A stretch of 64,000 nt of DNA from Talpa occidentalis (GCF_014898055.3 NW_023605083.1:67201715-67265714), one strand, 5' to 3'; positions 36,579 through 46,605 are shown, counted from the stretch's first letter. A program made the numbers and translations. Notes: generated by a model from the letters alone, not told the origin.

Positions 36579-36992
36579 TGTAGAGTCAGGAATGGACACG
36601 GGGCAGGTTTTCTGATCCAGAAGACTGGGTAAAGGAGGAGTCATAGTCCTCAGTGGTTTTGCAGGCTTTTATTGGGATTACCAGGTACACGTCAGGCAGG
36701 GGCGCTGGGGGGCCAGTAGGCTGGCAGGCCTCCCAGCCCCCAGCAGGTCTTCACTCTGGGCTCTCCGGCATTCTTTGCTTCTATCTCGGCTTCTGCTGCT
36801 CTCTTGGCTTCTCTTTTGGCTTCTTCTGCTGCTGGCATCCCTGTGACACCGCTCTTAAAAGGCCTGTCTCTCAGCCCAGGTGTACCCACTTCAGGTGCCC
36901 GCCATCAGGCATGCATCCAGGACCACAGGGTTCCCTCATCTATCCTAATGGCGGGAGGGCACAAAAGTCTGATACCTTTTACCTACCCTACA
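36579..36992 (-). repeat. 5' LTR of the ERV at 34998-36992
   Basis: 414 bp, canonical TG...CA, same order of blocks as the partner LTR. Drives minus-strand transcription if active. TTTTAAG-type TATA and AATAAA are present. Confidence 0.93.
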
Positions 36993-36997
36993 ATGGG

Positions 36998-37640
36998 TAA
37001 AAGGGAAAACAGACCATTCATGAGGTCAGTGCCATCCCCCAGCTGAGAGATGATGCTGGCTTGAACTAGGAGGTAGACAGAGGGTGTTGAGACATTTTTG
37101 AATAATGGCTTAATTTGAAGGTGGAGCACACAGGAAATCCTAGCAATCTGGAGGTGGGTATGAGAGGCAGAACTAGTGAGGTGTTCTGGCCTGAGTAATA
37201 GGGCCCATATTGGTGCCATTTCCAAGAAGGGACAGACTGTGGGAGGAACGGGTTGAGGGAATAATGAGCTGGATTTCAGACATGGAACGTTTGCAATGAT
37301 GCCCATTAGCCATTCAAATGGAAGCATTTATGAAGTTGGGGCTGGAGCTACTTGGCATTTAAAACCACTGTGCTGAATGAAATCACAGCGGGAGTGAGAT
37401 ACCTGAGGATTCCACCTTGGTGCCCTCTAACATTTAGAGTTGGGGAAAGGGGCAGGAGGCAGCAGGAGGAAGTGAGAAAGAGCTGCCTATGAAATAGGCA
37501 GGAAAGAGTGCTGGAGCTGTCGGACAAAATAAAGAAAATGCTTCCAGCAGGAAGTCGTAGCCAGTATGCATAAACGGGGTGCAGCGAGCAGAGATTGAAT
37601 ACTGGGCACTACACATGGCAGGACAGTGGGTCACTGGGGA
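36998..37640. other. Unique stretch, possible L2-type relic
   Basis: Text such as 'ggtttggacc'-like and 'gagctggatttcagacatgg' hints at an ancient repeat on about 37040-37420. Not firmly assigned. Confidence 0.35.
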
Positions 37641-37645
37641 CACAG

Positions 37646-38092
37646 TGTAGGGTAAGGAAAAATGTCAGGCTTTTCTGCCCTCCCGCCATCAGGATAGATG
37701 ATGGATCCTGGCGGTCCTGAATGCATGCCTGATGGCGGGCACCTGGAGTAGGGTGTGGGCATAGGTAGATGGGATTCACCTGGGCTAAGACTGTGCTTTT
37801 AAGGGCGGCGTCACGGGGACGCCAGCAGAAGCCAAAAGAGGAAGCCGAGAACGAACAGAAGCTGAGAGAGAAGTAAGAGAAGCAGAAGCTGAGAGAAGGC
37901 TGGAGAGCCCAGATAGAGTGGAGACTTGCTGGGGGCTGGAAGGCCTGCCAGCCTCCCAGCAGCCCTGCCTGCCGTGTACTGGGTAAATCCCAATAAAAAA
38001 CCTGCAAAAACCACTGAGGACTCTGAATCCTCCTTTACCTGGTCTGCATGGGATCCTAGAAAACCTGCTCAGTGTCCTGTCCTGCCTCTACA
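37646..38092 (+). mobile_element. Solo LTR, young family, copy 3
   Basis: 447 bp, sense on the plus strand (AATAAA at 37992-37997). The TSD cacag is exact at 37641-37645 and 38093-38097. Opposite orientation to copies 1 and 2. Its U3 carries a perfect 12-bp inverted repeat, CCCGCCATCAGG (37682-37693) / CCTGATGGCGGG (37728-37739). Confidence 0.96.
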
Positions 38093-38097
38093 CACAG

Positions 38098-38584
38098 ACA
38101 ATAAGGCTTTAAGTTTTTCTGGGAGGGAGAAGGTGGGTGAGAGCCTGGAGGATTCAAGAGAGAAGGAAGGTGAGGGCTAGAGGTGATGAAGACAAACGAC
38201 TCTGGAGAGGTTATGCTGCAGAGAAGGATGGTGAATAGGAGTGGAGGCCAATTCATTTAGTGGGTCAAGGAATGCACTGTGCTTGTTTTGCAAGATGAGA
38301 AATCTTAACACCTGTTTATATTGATGAGCATGATCCTGTAGAGAGAAGAAATTGAAAGAGTAAAACCTGTCCTGGGGGAAAGTGGTCCGGTGCCTCTGTG
38401 CAAGGACAGCTCAAATTTGGTGGGGCTTGAGCGGATTAGATTTAGTCTTCTTGAGAAAACAGAATTCAAAGGCATGAATTCAAAATTAGGTATAGAAGTG
38501 AATACATACCTAGTACGAGAAAAGAAACCATAACAAATTGATGGCACTTTATGGAGGCACCTGTCTTTTGAGATCTCCTTAGAT
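38098..38584. other. Unique non-coding stretch
   Basis: Nothing recognised. Confidence 0.4.
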
Positions 38585-38768
38585 CAGGTTTTCCTAGGCT
38601 CTGTAAGATTGACATTTTGGACCCAAGTATTCTTACTCACGGAAAGTTTTCCTGTACATTATAGGATGTTTAGCAGAATCCCAGGCACCTCCCCAGTAGA
38701 CACTGTAGCATCCCAACCCCAGATCTTGACAACCAAGTATGTCTTGATCACCTTGAGAACCATGAGGT
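38585..38768 (-). mobile_element. MER20-like hAT-Charlie relic
   Basis: Blocks 'attgacattttgga', 'cattataggatgtttagcag', 'gacaaccaagtatgtc' and a terminal 'ttgagaacca' match MER20 read in reverse as I recall it. Indels and substitutions are as expected for a 100-My-class element. Confidence 0.75.
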
Positions 38769-39873
38769 AATTTACTTCAAGTGCTTACACACATATGTTC
38801 CTGGGTGCCAGCCCCACTTCAAACAGTCTCCCACTGCAGAAACCTCAAGCTTTGACAGGGGCCAAGCTTCCTCAGCTACTGATAAATCTGCTAAGACTGG
38901 AGCAGAGAGAGCACCCATCATAAAATAAGGCAAGAGGGAACATGTGTAGAGTATAGAGACCAGTAAGTTCACAGTGAATCTTCCAGGTACTCATGTTTCC
39001 ACAGTGTGATAGAAATTGAAGCTGTTAACAGTTTTGCTGGGAGGGACAGAAGGAAGCTGCCATTCTATAGGGCAAGGTAGTGAGTTAGGATTCCCAGGAA
39101 CCGCCAAGGGACTAAAAGGCACAGAGGTCAAGAGCAGTCCCAACAGCTAGAGGGCGGTATGGGCGCCTTACATAGAGCATGTCTCAGGGCCGGAGCAACC
39201 AGCTCTGTAACAGGCTCACAAGTGCCAAGGGAGGGTCAAACCAAACGATCCTACAGTCCTCTCTGGTCTGGGATTCCATGATTTCTAGGAAAGCAAGCGA
39301 TGTCCCAGAGTAAGCCACGCAGAAGCCCTCCCTCGCACCTTCGCTCACAAGCATGATACCAATCCCGCAAAATGATGGTTGTGATGGTAGAGATCATCGG
39401 CCCTGTATGGGGCTTTCCACAGCTCATCTCATTTAATACTCACAGCATAAGCTAGTTTGAGTCACTTCTCCATTGTCACACAGATGGCAGAATTAGTATG
39501 GCTCAGATTGAGGAACATTCTATAAAATGCCTGAGCAGTTTTCCTCAGGATCTCTTCAGGCTCATGATAAGCCTGTAAAGTGGAGAAATCATCCCCCACC
39601 AGATGAGACTGAAGGCACACGAGAATTAAATGCCCTGTCTGGATTGGATTCTGGAAGAGAAAGTGCATGTTCCTGGAGAAACTAGTGAAATCCCAATGAA
39701 GCCTGAAGTTAGTTAATAGCAGCACGCCCGTGTTGGCTTCTTGGTGCTGACAGGGGTGTCATGGCGAGGTAAGATGCTCACAGCAGAGCATGCCAGGTGA
39801 GGTGCCTATGGAAATGCTCTGTATTATTTCCGAAAATTTTCTGTGAACACAAAATGCATTAAATATATATATA
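38769..39873. other. Mostly unique stretch with a MIR scrap
   Basis: Positions 39395-39485 (ccacagctcatctcatttaatactcac) look like a reverse MIR. No exon. Confidence 0.4.
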
Positions 39874-39874
39874 T

Positions 39875-40132
39875 GGCTTCCCCAGTGGCGCAGCGGGTTG
39901 AGCGCAGCGCTGTGAAGCTGTCCACAGCCTCTGCAGCATGGGTTTGATTCCCGGCCAGTCAGGGAGAGTCCCACATGGCTCAGCAGACCTCTCCTGTCTC
40001 GCCCGCTGCTCCCCTCAGCAGTGTATTTCGTCAGTCTGCCTGTTCTGCTCCCCGCTCTGTCTCTGGTGAATTCTCTCACCTTCCCGCACCTCTGGCCTAT
40101 ACCCCAGTTCTTGTATAAATAAATAAATCTTT
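39875..40132 (+). mobile_element. tRNA-derived SINE, target of the full-length LINE-1
   Basis: Head ggcttccccagtggcgcagcg, good B box (ggtttgattccc), body, and tail 'tataaataaataaatcttt'. The full-length L1 is inserted in this tail; the remaining tail continues at 46558 on the far side. Sequence type is intermediate between the two subfamilies. Confidence 0.93.
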
Positions 40133-40153
40133 TTTTTTTTTTTTTTTTTTTTT

Positions 40154-40209
40154 GTAACTTTTTCATCCATGTCTGAGGTTGATGCTGCCATGACTGCCAG
40201 ACCTCATTC
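40154..40209 (-). other. Transduced 56-nt flank of the LINE-1 source locus
   Basis: Non-L1 sequence between two A-tails, inside the target-site duplication. It therefore arrived with the L1 RNA: the source transcript read through its own polyadenylation site. No canonical AATAAA is visible before the second tail, so the downstream signal must be weak or altered. Confidence 0.8.
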
Positions 40210-40405
40210 TTTTTTTTTTTTTTTTTTTTTTAATATTAAATTTTATTTTTATATTCCCCCATACAATTGCAAACGCCCCATTCTGACCCCAATCCTTCCC
40301 CTCCCGCCCCCCACCCCCCAAAAAGTGTCTCTGGTTCATAGTTTTTTTGTTGATTTTGATTTTCACTTTCTTATATTCATTTTCCTGGTCCCTTATTTAA
40401 GTTTT

Positions 40406-43400
40406 CTAGATTCCTGCTATGAGTGAGACCATCCGGTATTTTTCTTTTTCTTTTTGGTTTATTTCGCTGAGCATGATCCCTTCCAGTGCCATCCATGTTG
40501 CTGCAAATTGCATGTGTTTATCTTTTTTGAATGCTGAGTAATATTCCATGGTATATATGTACCACATCTTCTTGATCCAGTCATCTATTTTTGGGCATTT
40601 GGGTTGTTTCCAAAGCTTAGCTATTGTAAACAGTGCTGCTATAAACATAGGAGTGCAGGTGCTCTTTGGAATTGATGTTTCTGTGTCCTTTGGGTAAATA
40701 CCTAGGAGTGGAATTGCTGGATCATATGGAAGCTCTATGTTTAGTAGGTCCAGAAATCTCCACACAGCTCTCCATAGTGGTTGGACCAGTTTGCACTCCC
40801 ACCAACAGTGCACAAGAGTTCCTTTTTCTCCACATCCTCGCCAACATTTGTTGTTGCTAGTTTTTTTAATATGTGCCATTCTCACTGGTGTGAGATGGTA
40901 TCTCATGGTAGTTTTGATTTGCATTTCCCTGATTACAAGTGATGTTGAACATTTTTTCATATGTCTGTTGGCCATTTGCATTTCCTCTTCAGAGAAGTTT
41001 CTTTTTAGCTCTTCTGCCCATTTTTTGACTGGATTATTTTCTTTGTTGTTGCTGAGTCTCATCAGCTCTTTGCAGATTTTTGTGATCAGTCCTTTATCAT
41101 TAGTGTTGGGTGCAAAAATGTTCTCCCAGTTGGTGGGGTTTCTCTTTGTTTTTGTTATTGTCTCTTTTGCTGTGCAGAAGCTCTTTAATTTGATGTAGTC
41201 CCAGCTGTTTATCTTTCTCTTCACTATCACTGCTTTGGGTGATGTGTCTGTAAAGATGTCTTTGATGTGCAAATCCCGTAGTGTTTCGCCTATATTTCCT
41301 TCTATGTATTTTATGGTTTCAGGTCTTATGTCTAGTTCTTTAATCCATTTTGAGTTGATTTTTGTGTATGGTGTGAGGTAGTGGTCAAGCTTCATTCTTT
41401 TGCATGTAGCGACCCAGTTTTCCCAGCACCATTTATTGAACAAACTTTCTTTGCTCCAATGCATAGTCTTTGCTCCTTTGTCAAAGATTAGTTGACCATA
41501 AATCTGTGGGTTTATTTCTGGATTTTCTATTCGATTCCATTGGTCTGTATGTCTGTTCTTGTTCCAATACCATGCAGTTTTGATGATTATGGCTTTGTAG
41601 TATAGTTTGAAGTCTGGGAGTGTGATGCCTCCATTTCCTTCTTTTTTTTTCAGTAGAGCTTTGGCTATTCGGGGTTTTTGGTGATTCCATATGAATTTCA
41701 TCAATAATTGTTCTATTTCTTTGAAGAATGCCATTGAGATTTTGATTGGAATAGCATTGAATCTGTATATTGCTTTTGGTAGGATGGCCATTTTAATAAT
41801 GTTTATTCTTCCAATCCATGAGCAGGGGATGTCTTTCCATTTCTTTGTGTCTTCTTCTATTTCTTTTAACAGCGTTTTATAGTTTTCTTTGTATAGGTCC
41901 TTTACCTCTTTTGTTAGATTTATTCCCAAATATTTGATTTTTTTTGTTTCGATAATAAAAGGGGTGGTTTTTTTGATTTCTTCTTCTTCAGATTTATTGT
42001 TTGTGTATAGGAAGGCCACTGACTTTTGCGTGTTGATTTTGTATCCTGCCACTTTACTGAATTGATTGATGAGTTGAATTAGTTTTTCTGTGGAGATTTT
42101 GGGGTTCTCTATGTATATTATCATATCATCTGCAAATAGTGATAGTTTGACTTCTTCTTTTCCTATTTGGATTCCTTGGATGTCTTTCTCTTGTCTTATT
42201 GCTCTGGCTAGGACTTCCAGTATTATATTGAAAAGCAGTGGTGAGAGTGGACATCCTTGTCTTGTTCCAGATCTTAATGGAATTGCTTTCAGCTTTTCAC
42301 CATTGAGAATGATACTGGCTGTTGGCTTGTCATAGATGGCCTTTATGATGTTGAGGTATGTTCCTTGTATCCCAAGAATTTCAAGGGCTTTTATCATGAA
42401 TGGGTGTTGCACTTTGTCGAAAGCTTTCTCAGCATCTATTGATATTATCATATGGTTTTATATTTCTTTTTGTTGATGTGTTGGATAACGTTGATTGATT
42501 TTCGGATGTTAAACCATCCTTGTGCCCCTGGAATGAATCCAACTTGGTCGTGGTGAATTATCTTATGGATACATTGTTGGATTCTGATAGCTAAAATTTT
42601 ATTGAGGATTTTTGCATCAGTGTTCATTAGGGAGATTGGCCTATAGTTTTCCTTTTTTGTGTTGTCCTTATTCGGTTTTGGTATTAGTGTAATATTGGCT
42701 TCATAGAACGTGTTTGGTATTGTCCCTTCCTTCTCAATTTTTTGGAAGAGTTTGTGAAGGATAGGCACTAATTCGTCTCTGAATGTTTGGTAGAATTCAT
42801 TTGTAAATCCATCAGGTCCTGGGCTTTTGTTTTTGGGGAGGTTTTTAATTACCATTTCAATTTCGCTGCTTGTAATTGGTCTGTTTAGGTGTTCTATTTC
42901 TTCTTTATCTAGCTTTGGGTGATTGTAGAGTTGTAGGAATTTGTCCATCTCCTCTAGATTGTTGAACTTGTTTCCATATAACTGTTCATAGTAGTTACTG
43001 ATTATTCTTTTGATTTCTGCTGTGTCCGTTGTGATTTCTCCTCTTTCATTTATGATTCTGTGTATTTGTGCTTTCTCCCTTTTTTCCTTTGTGAGCCTGG
43101 CTAGGGGTTTGTCTATTTTATTTATTTTTTCAAAGAACCAGCTCTTGGTTTCATTGATCTTTTGGATTGTTTTTTTAGTTTCAATTTCATTTATTTCTGC
43201 TTTGGTTTTTATTATTTCTTTTCTTCTACTGGTTCTGGGGTTTTTTTGTTGTTCTTTTTCTAGATCTTTGAGCTTCGAGATTAGGTTGTTTCTTTGAGTT
43301 CTTTCTTGTTTTTTGATGTGAGCTTCTATTGCTATATATTTTCCTCTTATTACTGCTTTTGCTGCATCCCATACATTTAGGATATTGGTGTCCTCCTTGT

Positions 43401-44232
43401 CATTCAATTCAAAGAATTTTTTAATTTCTTCTTTGATCTCCTCGTTAGTCCAGTGGTCTTCCAGTAGTGTGGCTTTTAATCTCCATGAGGTAGGATAGTT
43501 CCTTGCCTTCTTTTTATGATTTATTTCTAGTTTGATGCCTTCATGGTCAGAAAAGATGGTTGGTATGATTTCAATCTTGGTGTATCTGTTGATGTTTGTC
43601 TTGTGCCCCAGTATGTGATCGATCCTGGAGAATGATCCGTGTGCGCTTGAGAAAAATGTGTACTCCGTTTTTTTTGGGTTTAGTGTTCTATAGATGTCTG
43701 TTAAGCCCAAATGCTCTAGGTCCTTATTTAGAGCTTTAGTTTCTTTACTTATTTTTTGTCTTGTTGATCTATCCATTGTTGATAGTGGTGTGTTGAAGTC
43801 TCCCACTACATATGTGTTTTCTCTGATGTCTGTTTTCAGAGAGGACAACAGTTGTCTGATATATTTTGGTGCTCTTTCGTTTGGTGAGTATATGTTAATG
43901 AGTGTTATTTCTTCTTGAAGTATTGTCCCCTTAATCATAATGTAGTGACCATTGGGGTCTCTTTTTATTTTTTTGAGTTTGAAGTCTGTTTTATCTGATA
44001 TAAGTATAGCTGTTCCTGCTTTCTTTTTTGGCCCATTTGCTTGTAGGATTGTTTTCCATCCTTTGACTTTGAGCCTATTTTTATCTTTTGTAGCTAAATG
44101 TGTTTCCTGGAGACAGCAAAAGGTTGGGTTTTGTTTCTTAATCCAGGCTGCAACTCTGTGTCTTTTTATTGAAGAGTTTAGTCCATTTACATTTAGAGTT
44201 AATATTGATATGTTAGCATCTGTATTTGCCAT
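40406..44232 (-). pseudogene. LINE-1 ORF2 (endonuclease and reverse transcriptase), one frameshift
   Basis: ORF2p nicks target DNA and reverse-transcribes L1 RNA. The first open part (44232-42448, 594 residues) has the AP-type endonuclease: N14, E43, D145, N147, D205 and H230 are all in place, numbered as in human ORF2p. The second part (42451-40406, 681 residues) has the reverse transcriptase with FADD at 42125-42136 and a C-terminal C-x3-C-x7-H-x4-C cysteine motif. The two parts sum to 1275 residues, the usual family length. They are split by a single missing A in a short A-run near 42456-42460 (sense), which causes an early stop. There is no other stop in the frame. This copy cannot make full-length ORF2p. 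Confidence 0.96.
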
Positions 44233-44307
44233 TATGTTTGTCTTTCCTTTGATTTTATTTATTTATTCTTTTAATAACTTTTTTTTTTTTTTGGTCTTCT
44301 TTCGTTG

Positions 44308-45336
44308 TTATTCGTCCCTCTGAGGTTCTGGCTTTAGGATTCCTTGTAGTATTTTTTGGAGTGGGGGTTTAGTCGCAATGAAATTCCGGAGTTTCTCTTT
44401 GTCTGGGAAGGTCCATATTCTTTCTTCATGGAGGAAAGAGAGCTTTGCGGGATAGAGTATTCTTGGTTGGCATCTGTTTTCTTGGAGTCTGTTGACTATG
44501 TCCCTCCACTCTCTCCTTGCCCGTAGTGTTTCTTCAGAGAAGTCTGATGTCAGCCTGATTGGTTTTCCTTTGAATGTTATCTGTTTCTTCCCTCTTGTCA
44601 GCTTCATTATTTTTTCCTTGTCCTGGATTCTTGGGAGCTTTACTATTATGTGTCTTGCTGTGTTTTTCCTTTCGTCGTGGAAGTTTGGTGTTCTTCTTGC
44701 TTCTTGTATATCAATTTTCAGCTCCTTCTTCTCATTTGGGAAGTTCTCTTCAATTATATCCATGAATATTTTCTCTGTTCCTACATCTCTCTCCTCTCCT
44801 TCTGGAATTCCTATAACTCTTATATTTCCTTTCCTCATGGAGTCAGATAGTTCCCGAAGTCTTTCTTCATTCTTTTTCCTTCGTACTTCTCTTTCCTTTT
44901 CTGTTTTGGTTCTTTTTATTTCTGTGTCTTCAAGATTACTTATTCGTTCTTCCATTTCATCTATTCTGCTTTCATTGCTTTTCCCAGAGTTCTTTAGTTC
45001 CTCCATTAATTCTTTGATCTCCTGCATTTCTCTTACTTCCCTCTTTAGGGACTCAATTTCCTTCTTCTGATCTATCACTTTTTTAATCATGGCAATTTTA
45101 AATTCTCTTTCTGGAAGGCTCAGAAGTTCTTCCAAGTTGCTGTCGTTGCAATCTGGGGAGTGGTTTTCTTTTTGTGGTGTGCTTCTTTCCTGAGGAGTTT
45201 TTAGGTTGCGTGTGGTTCTTCTACTCCCTACTGTCTGTTTTCTAATTTGTCGTATGCGTTGGGACACTGTGTTGCTCGGACTGACTGACATCTTGGGTGA
45301 ACTTCTCCGCTCCCCTCTGGCTCTTCCAGGAGCCAT
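44308..45336 (-). CDS. LINE-1 ORF1p (RNA-binding chaperone), intact
   Basis: A 342-residue open frame, close to the human length of 338. ORF1p trimerises and coats L1 RNA in the cytoplasmic RNP. The N-terminus (1-66) is basic and Ser/Thr-rich. Residues about 67-165 are a heptad-rich coiled coil (KEIESLKREVREM, RIDEMEERISNLED). The RRM-like domain lies at about 170-265 (NIRVIGIPEGEE, RHIIVKL), followed by the C-terminal domain (ILYPAKLSF). Start: the ATG at 45336 ends the GC-rich 5' UTR; a second in-frame Met is residue 16. No stop or frameshift is seen. It is transcribed, if at all, from the L1 5' UTR. Confidence 0.95.
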   Translation of the reverse strand: MAPGRARGERRSSPKMSVSPSNTVSQRIRQIRKQTVGSRRTTRNLKTPQERSTPQKENHSPDCNDSNLEELLSLPEREFKIAMIKKVIDQKKEIESLKREVREMQEIKELMEELKNSGKSNESRIDEMEERISNLEDTEIKRTKTEKEREVRRKKNEERLRELSDSMRKGNIRVIGIPEGEERDVGTEKIFMDIIEENFPNEKKELKIDIQEARRTPNFHDERKNTARHIIVKLPRIQDKEKIMKLTRGKKQITFKGKPIRLTSDFSEETLRARREWRDIVNRLQENRCQPRILYPAKLSFLHEERIWTFPDKEKLRNFIATKPPLQKILQGILKPEPQRDE

Positions 45337-46557
45337 CTCTGTCTTCTGGGGGAGCTTTCTGCTGGTTTTAGGCAGTTTTTACTGAAGAAATGTCCCTGTT
45401 CTCAAATGGCGAAGCGGGATGCAGTCCCTGCGCCTCCGGTTTCAGGCACACTCTTCTGCGCACCCGGTCTGCCCCGGACGTGGGTGCCTGCTCCCTCTGT
45501 GGGCTCAGACTGCTGGTCGGAAGGGGCCTGGCGTGGAATAACTTCCCGGCTGGCCACTGGGTCCTCCAGAAACCTTCTGCCCTTTTCAAGCAGTCTTAAG
45601 AAATGTCCTGTTTTATAGGGTGTTAGTGACTTTTTTTTTCCTGGTCGCTAGGTGGCGCCAGAGATCTCTCCTATTGTCCTTGGGGGGCTGTTTTTCGCCT
45701 CCCCCCACCCCGTGGGACAGGGAACAGAGCGGGAATGGTAGGGTACACCTCAACAGCTTTGGGGTGCTGTGTCTGCCTTGTGCCCCACCGTCGTGGAGAA
45801 ACCACGCCCCGAATTTTCGTGCCCCGGGTCTCAGTTCAAAGCCCTCAGTTCCAGGACGCGGGCTGTAGCCCAGTTCAGTGGCGCGGGAATGGCGCCTTTT
45901 GCACCGCTCCCGTGCCTGGGTGCCTGGATCCTGCTTACTCAGGGAGGGACCTTCACCTCAGTGAGGACCTCCGCGCGTCTCCCCGCAAGCCTAGGTCGTC
46001 TCCCCGCAAGCCTAGGTCGCAGGCGCGGGGACCTGGGCAGCCGCGATCCAGGTCTGCACTTGCTTTTCAAGCGCACCAAGCACTCCGCGTTTCCGCGCCA
46101 GCTTACTGGCAGCCCGGGCTGTGTGCGCGTCTCCCGGGGTCTTTGTTCTTCTCTAATGGCGCCCGGAGCCGTTCGCTCACCGCCGCGGCGGATCCTGCAG
46201 GGTTCGCCTCAGCTCCCGTTCACGGGGTGTGGTGGCTGCAATAGTTCCTTTCCGCTCACAGTCCCGCTTGCTGCATCGTTTGTTCTTGTGGGCCGTTTTG
46301 GTTTGTTGTTTCCTCCTCTCTGCGGGTGGGAGAGTGCCGCCTCTGTGGGCGGGGGAGGGGAGCAGGGTTCTGCGCTTCCCTCCCTTCTAGTCCTCTTTTA
46401 TGGCCAGTTTCTTCTTCGGGTAGTTTGCTGGCATCACCCGTTTATCTTCCGTGTCCCAGTTCTCACTGGGACCTGCCGCTTTTCCTCCCTATTCACTTTT
46501 TTTAATGGGAGATCTTACTCGCAGCGTCTCCTCGCCGCCATGTTGCTCCGCCCCCCC
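45337..46557 (-). promoter_or_regulatory. LINE-1 5' UTR and internal promoter
   Basis: About 1.2 kb and CpG-rich, unlike the surrounding DNA. The extreme 5' end holds ccgccatgtt on the plus strand (46535-46544), a YY1-type site at about +14 to +23 of the L1, the place where human L1 carries its YY1 site that positions transcription start. A 21-bp unit is tandemly duplicated at 45978-46019. The high CpG content is the usual target of DNA methylation silencing. Confidence 0.85.
45978..46019 (+). repeat. 21-bp tandem duplication in the L1 5' UTR
   Basis: Two identical head-to-tail copies (tctccccgcaagcctaggtc plus one base each). Confidence 0.95.
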
Positions 46558-46574
46558 TAAATAAATAAATCTTT

Positions 46575-46605
46575 ATCTATATGTATATATATAAACAAGA
46601 ACAAG

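Larger units (their letters stand above)
34998..36992 (-). mobile_element. Non-autonomous ERV with two LTRs, copy 2
   Basis: A 1995-bp element: LTR (34998-35402), internal region (35403-36578) and LTR (36579-36992), sense on the minus strand. The TSD atggg is exact at 34993-34997 and 36993-36997. The internal region starts, in sense, with 'attggcgtaagttggcagg' where a primer binding site is expected, and ends with 'ccctgagggagtggac' where a polypurine tract belongs. It lacks recognisable gag, pol or env; the longest sense-strand ORFs are about 75 residues. Size and layout resemble MaLR-like non-autonomous elements, but the family is unknown to me. Confidence 0.93.
40133..46557 (-). mobile_element. 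Full-length LINE-1 with a 3' transduction
   Basis: Order on the minus strand: 5' UTR (46557-45337), ORF1 (45336-44308), 75-nt spacer, ORF2 (44232-40406), short 3' UTR (40405-40232), first A-tail (40231-40210), a 56-nt non-L1 segment (40209-40154), second A-tail (40153 on). The 17-bp TSD taaataaataaatcttt is identical at 40116-40132 and 46558-46574. The 3' UTR has a G-rich run (plus strand C-rich at about 40294-40320) as in other mammalian L1s. The insertion point on the L1 sense strand is gat/aaag, close to the TT/AAAA endonuclease preference. Confidence 0.97.

Noticed and set aside
34179..38092. A single large provirus whose LTRs are at 34.2 and 37.6 kb
   Set aside because: The outer LTRs have opposite orientations and every LTR unit has its own different TSD.
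43010..45070. Plus-strand ORFs of 95-192 residues over the L1
   Set aside because: They are antisense shadows of ORF1 and ORF2, hydrophobic because they read complementary to Lys/Glu-rich codons.
45640..46557. CpG-rich block as a host gene promoter or CpG island
   Set aside because: It is bounded by the L1 TSD and leads straight into L1 ORF1, so it is the L1 5' UTR.
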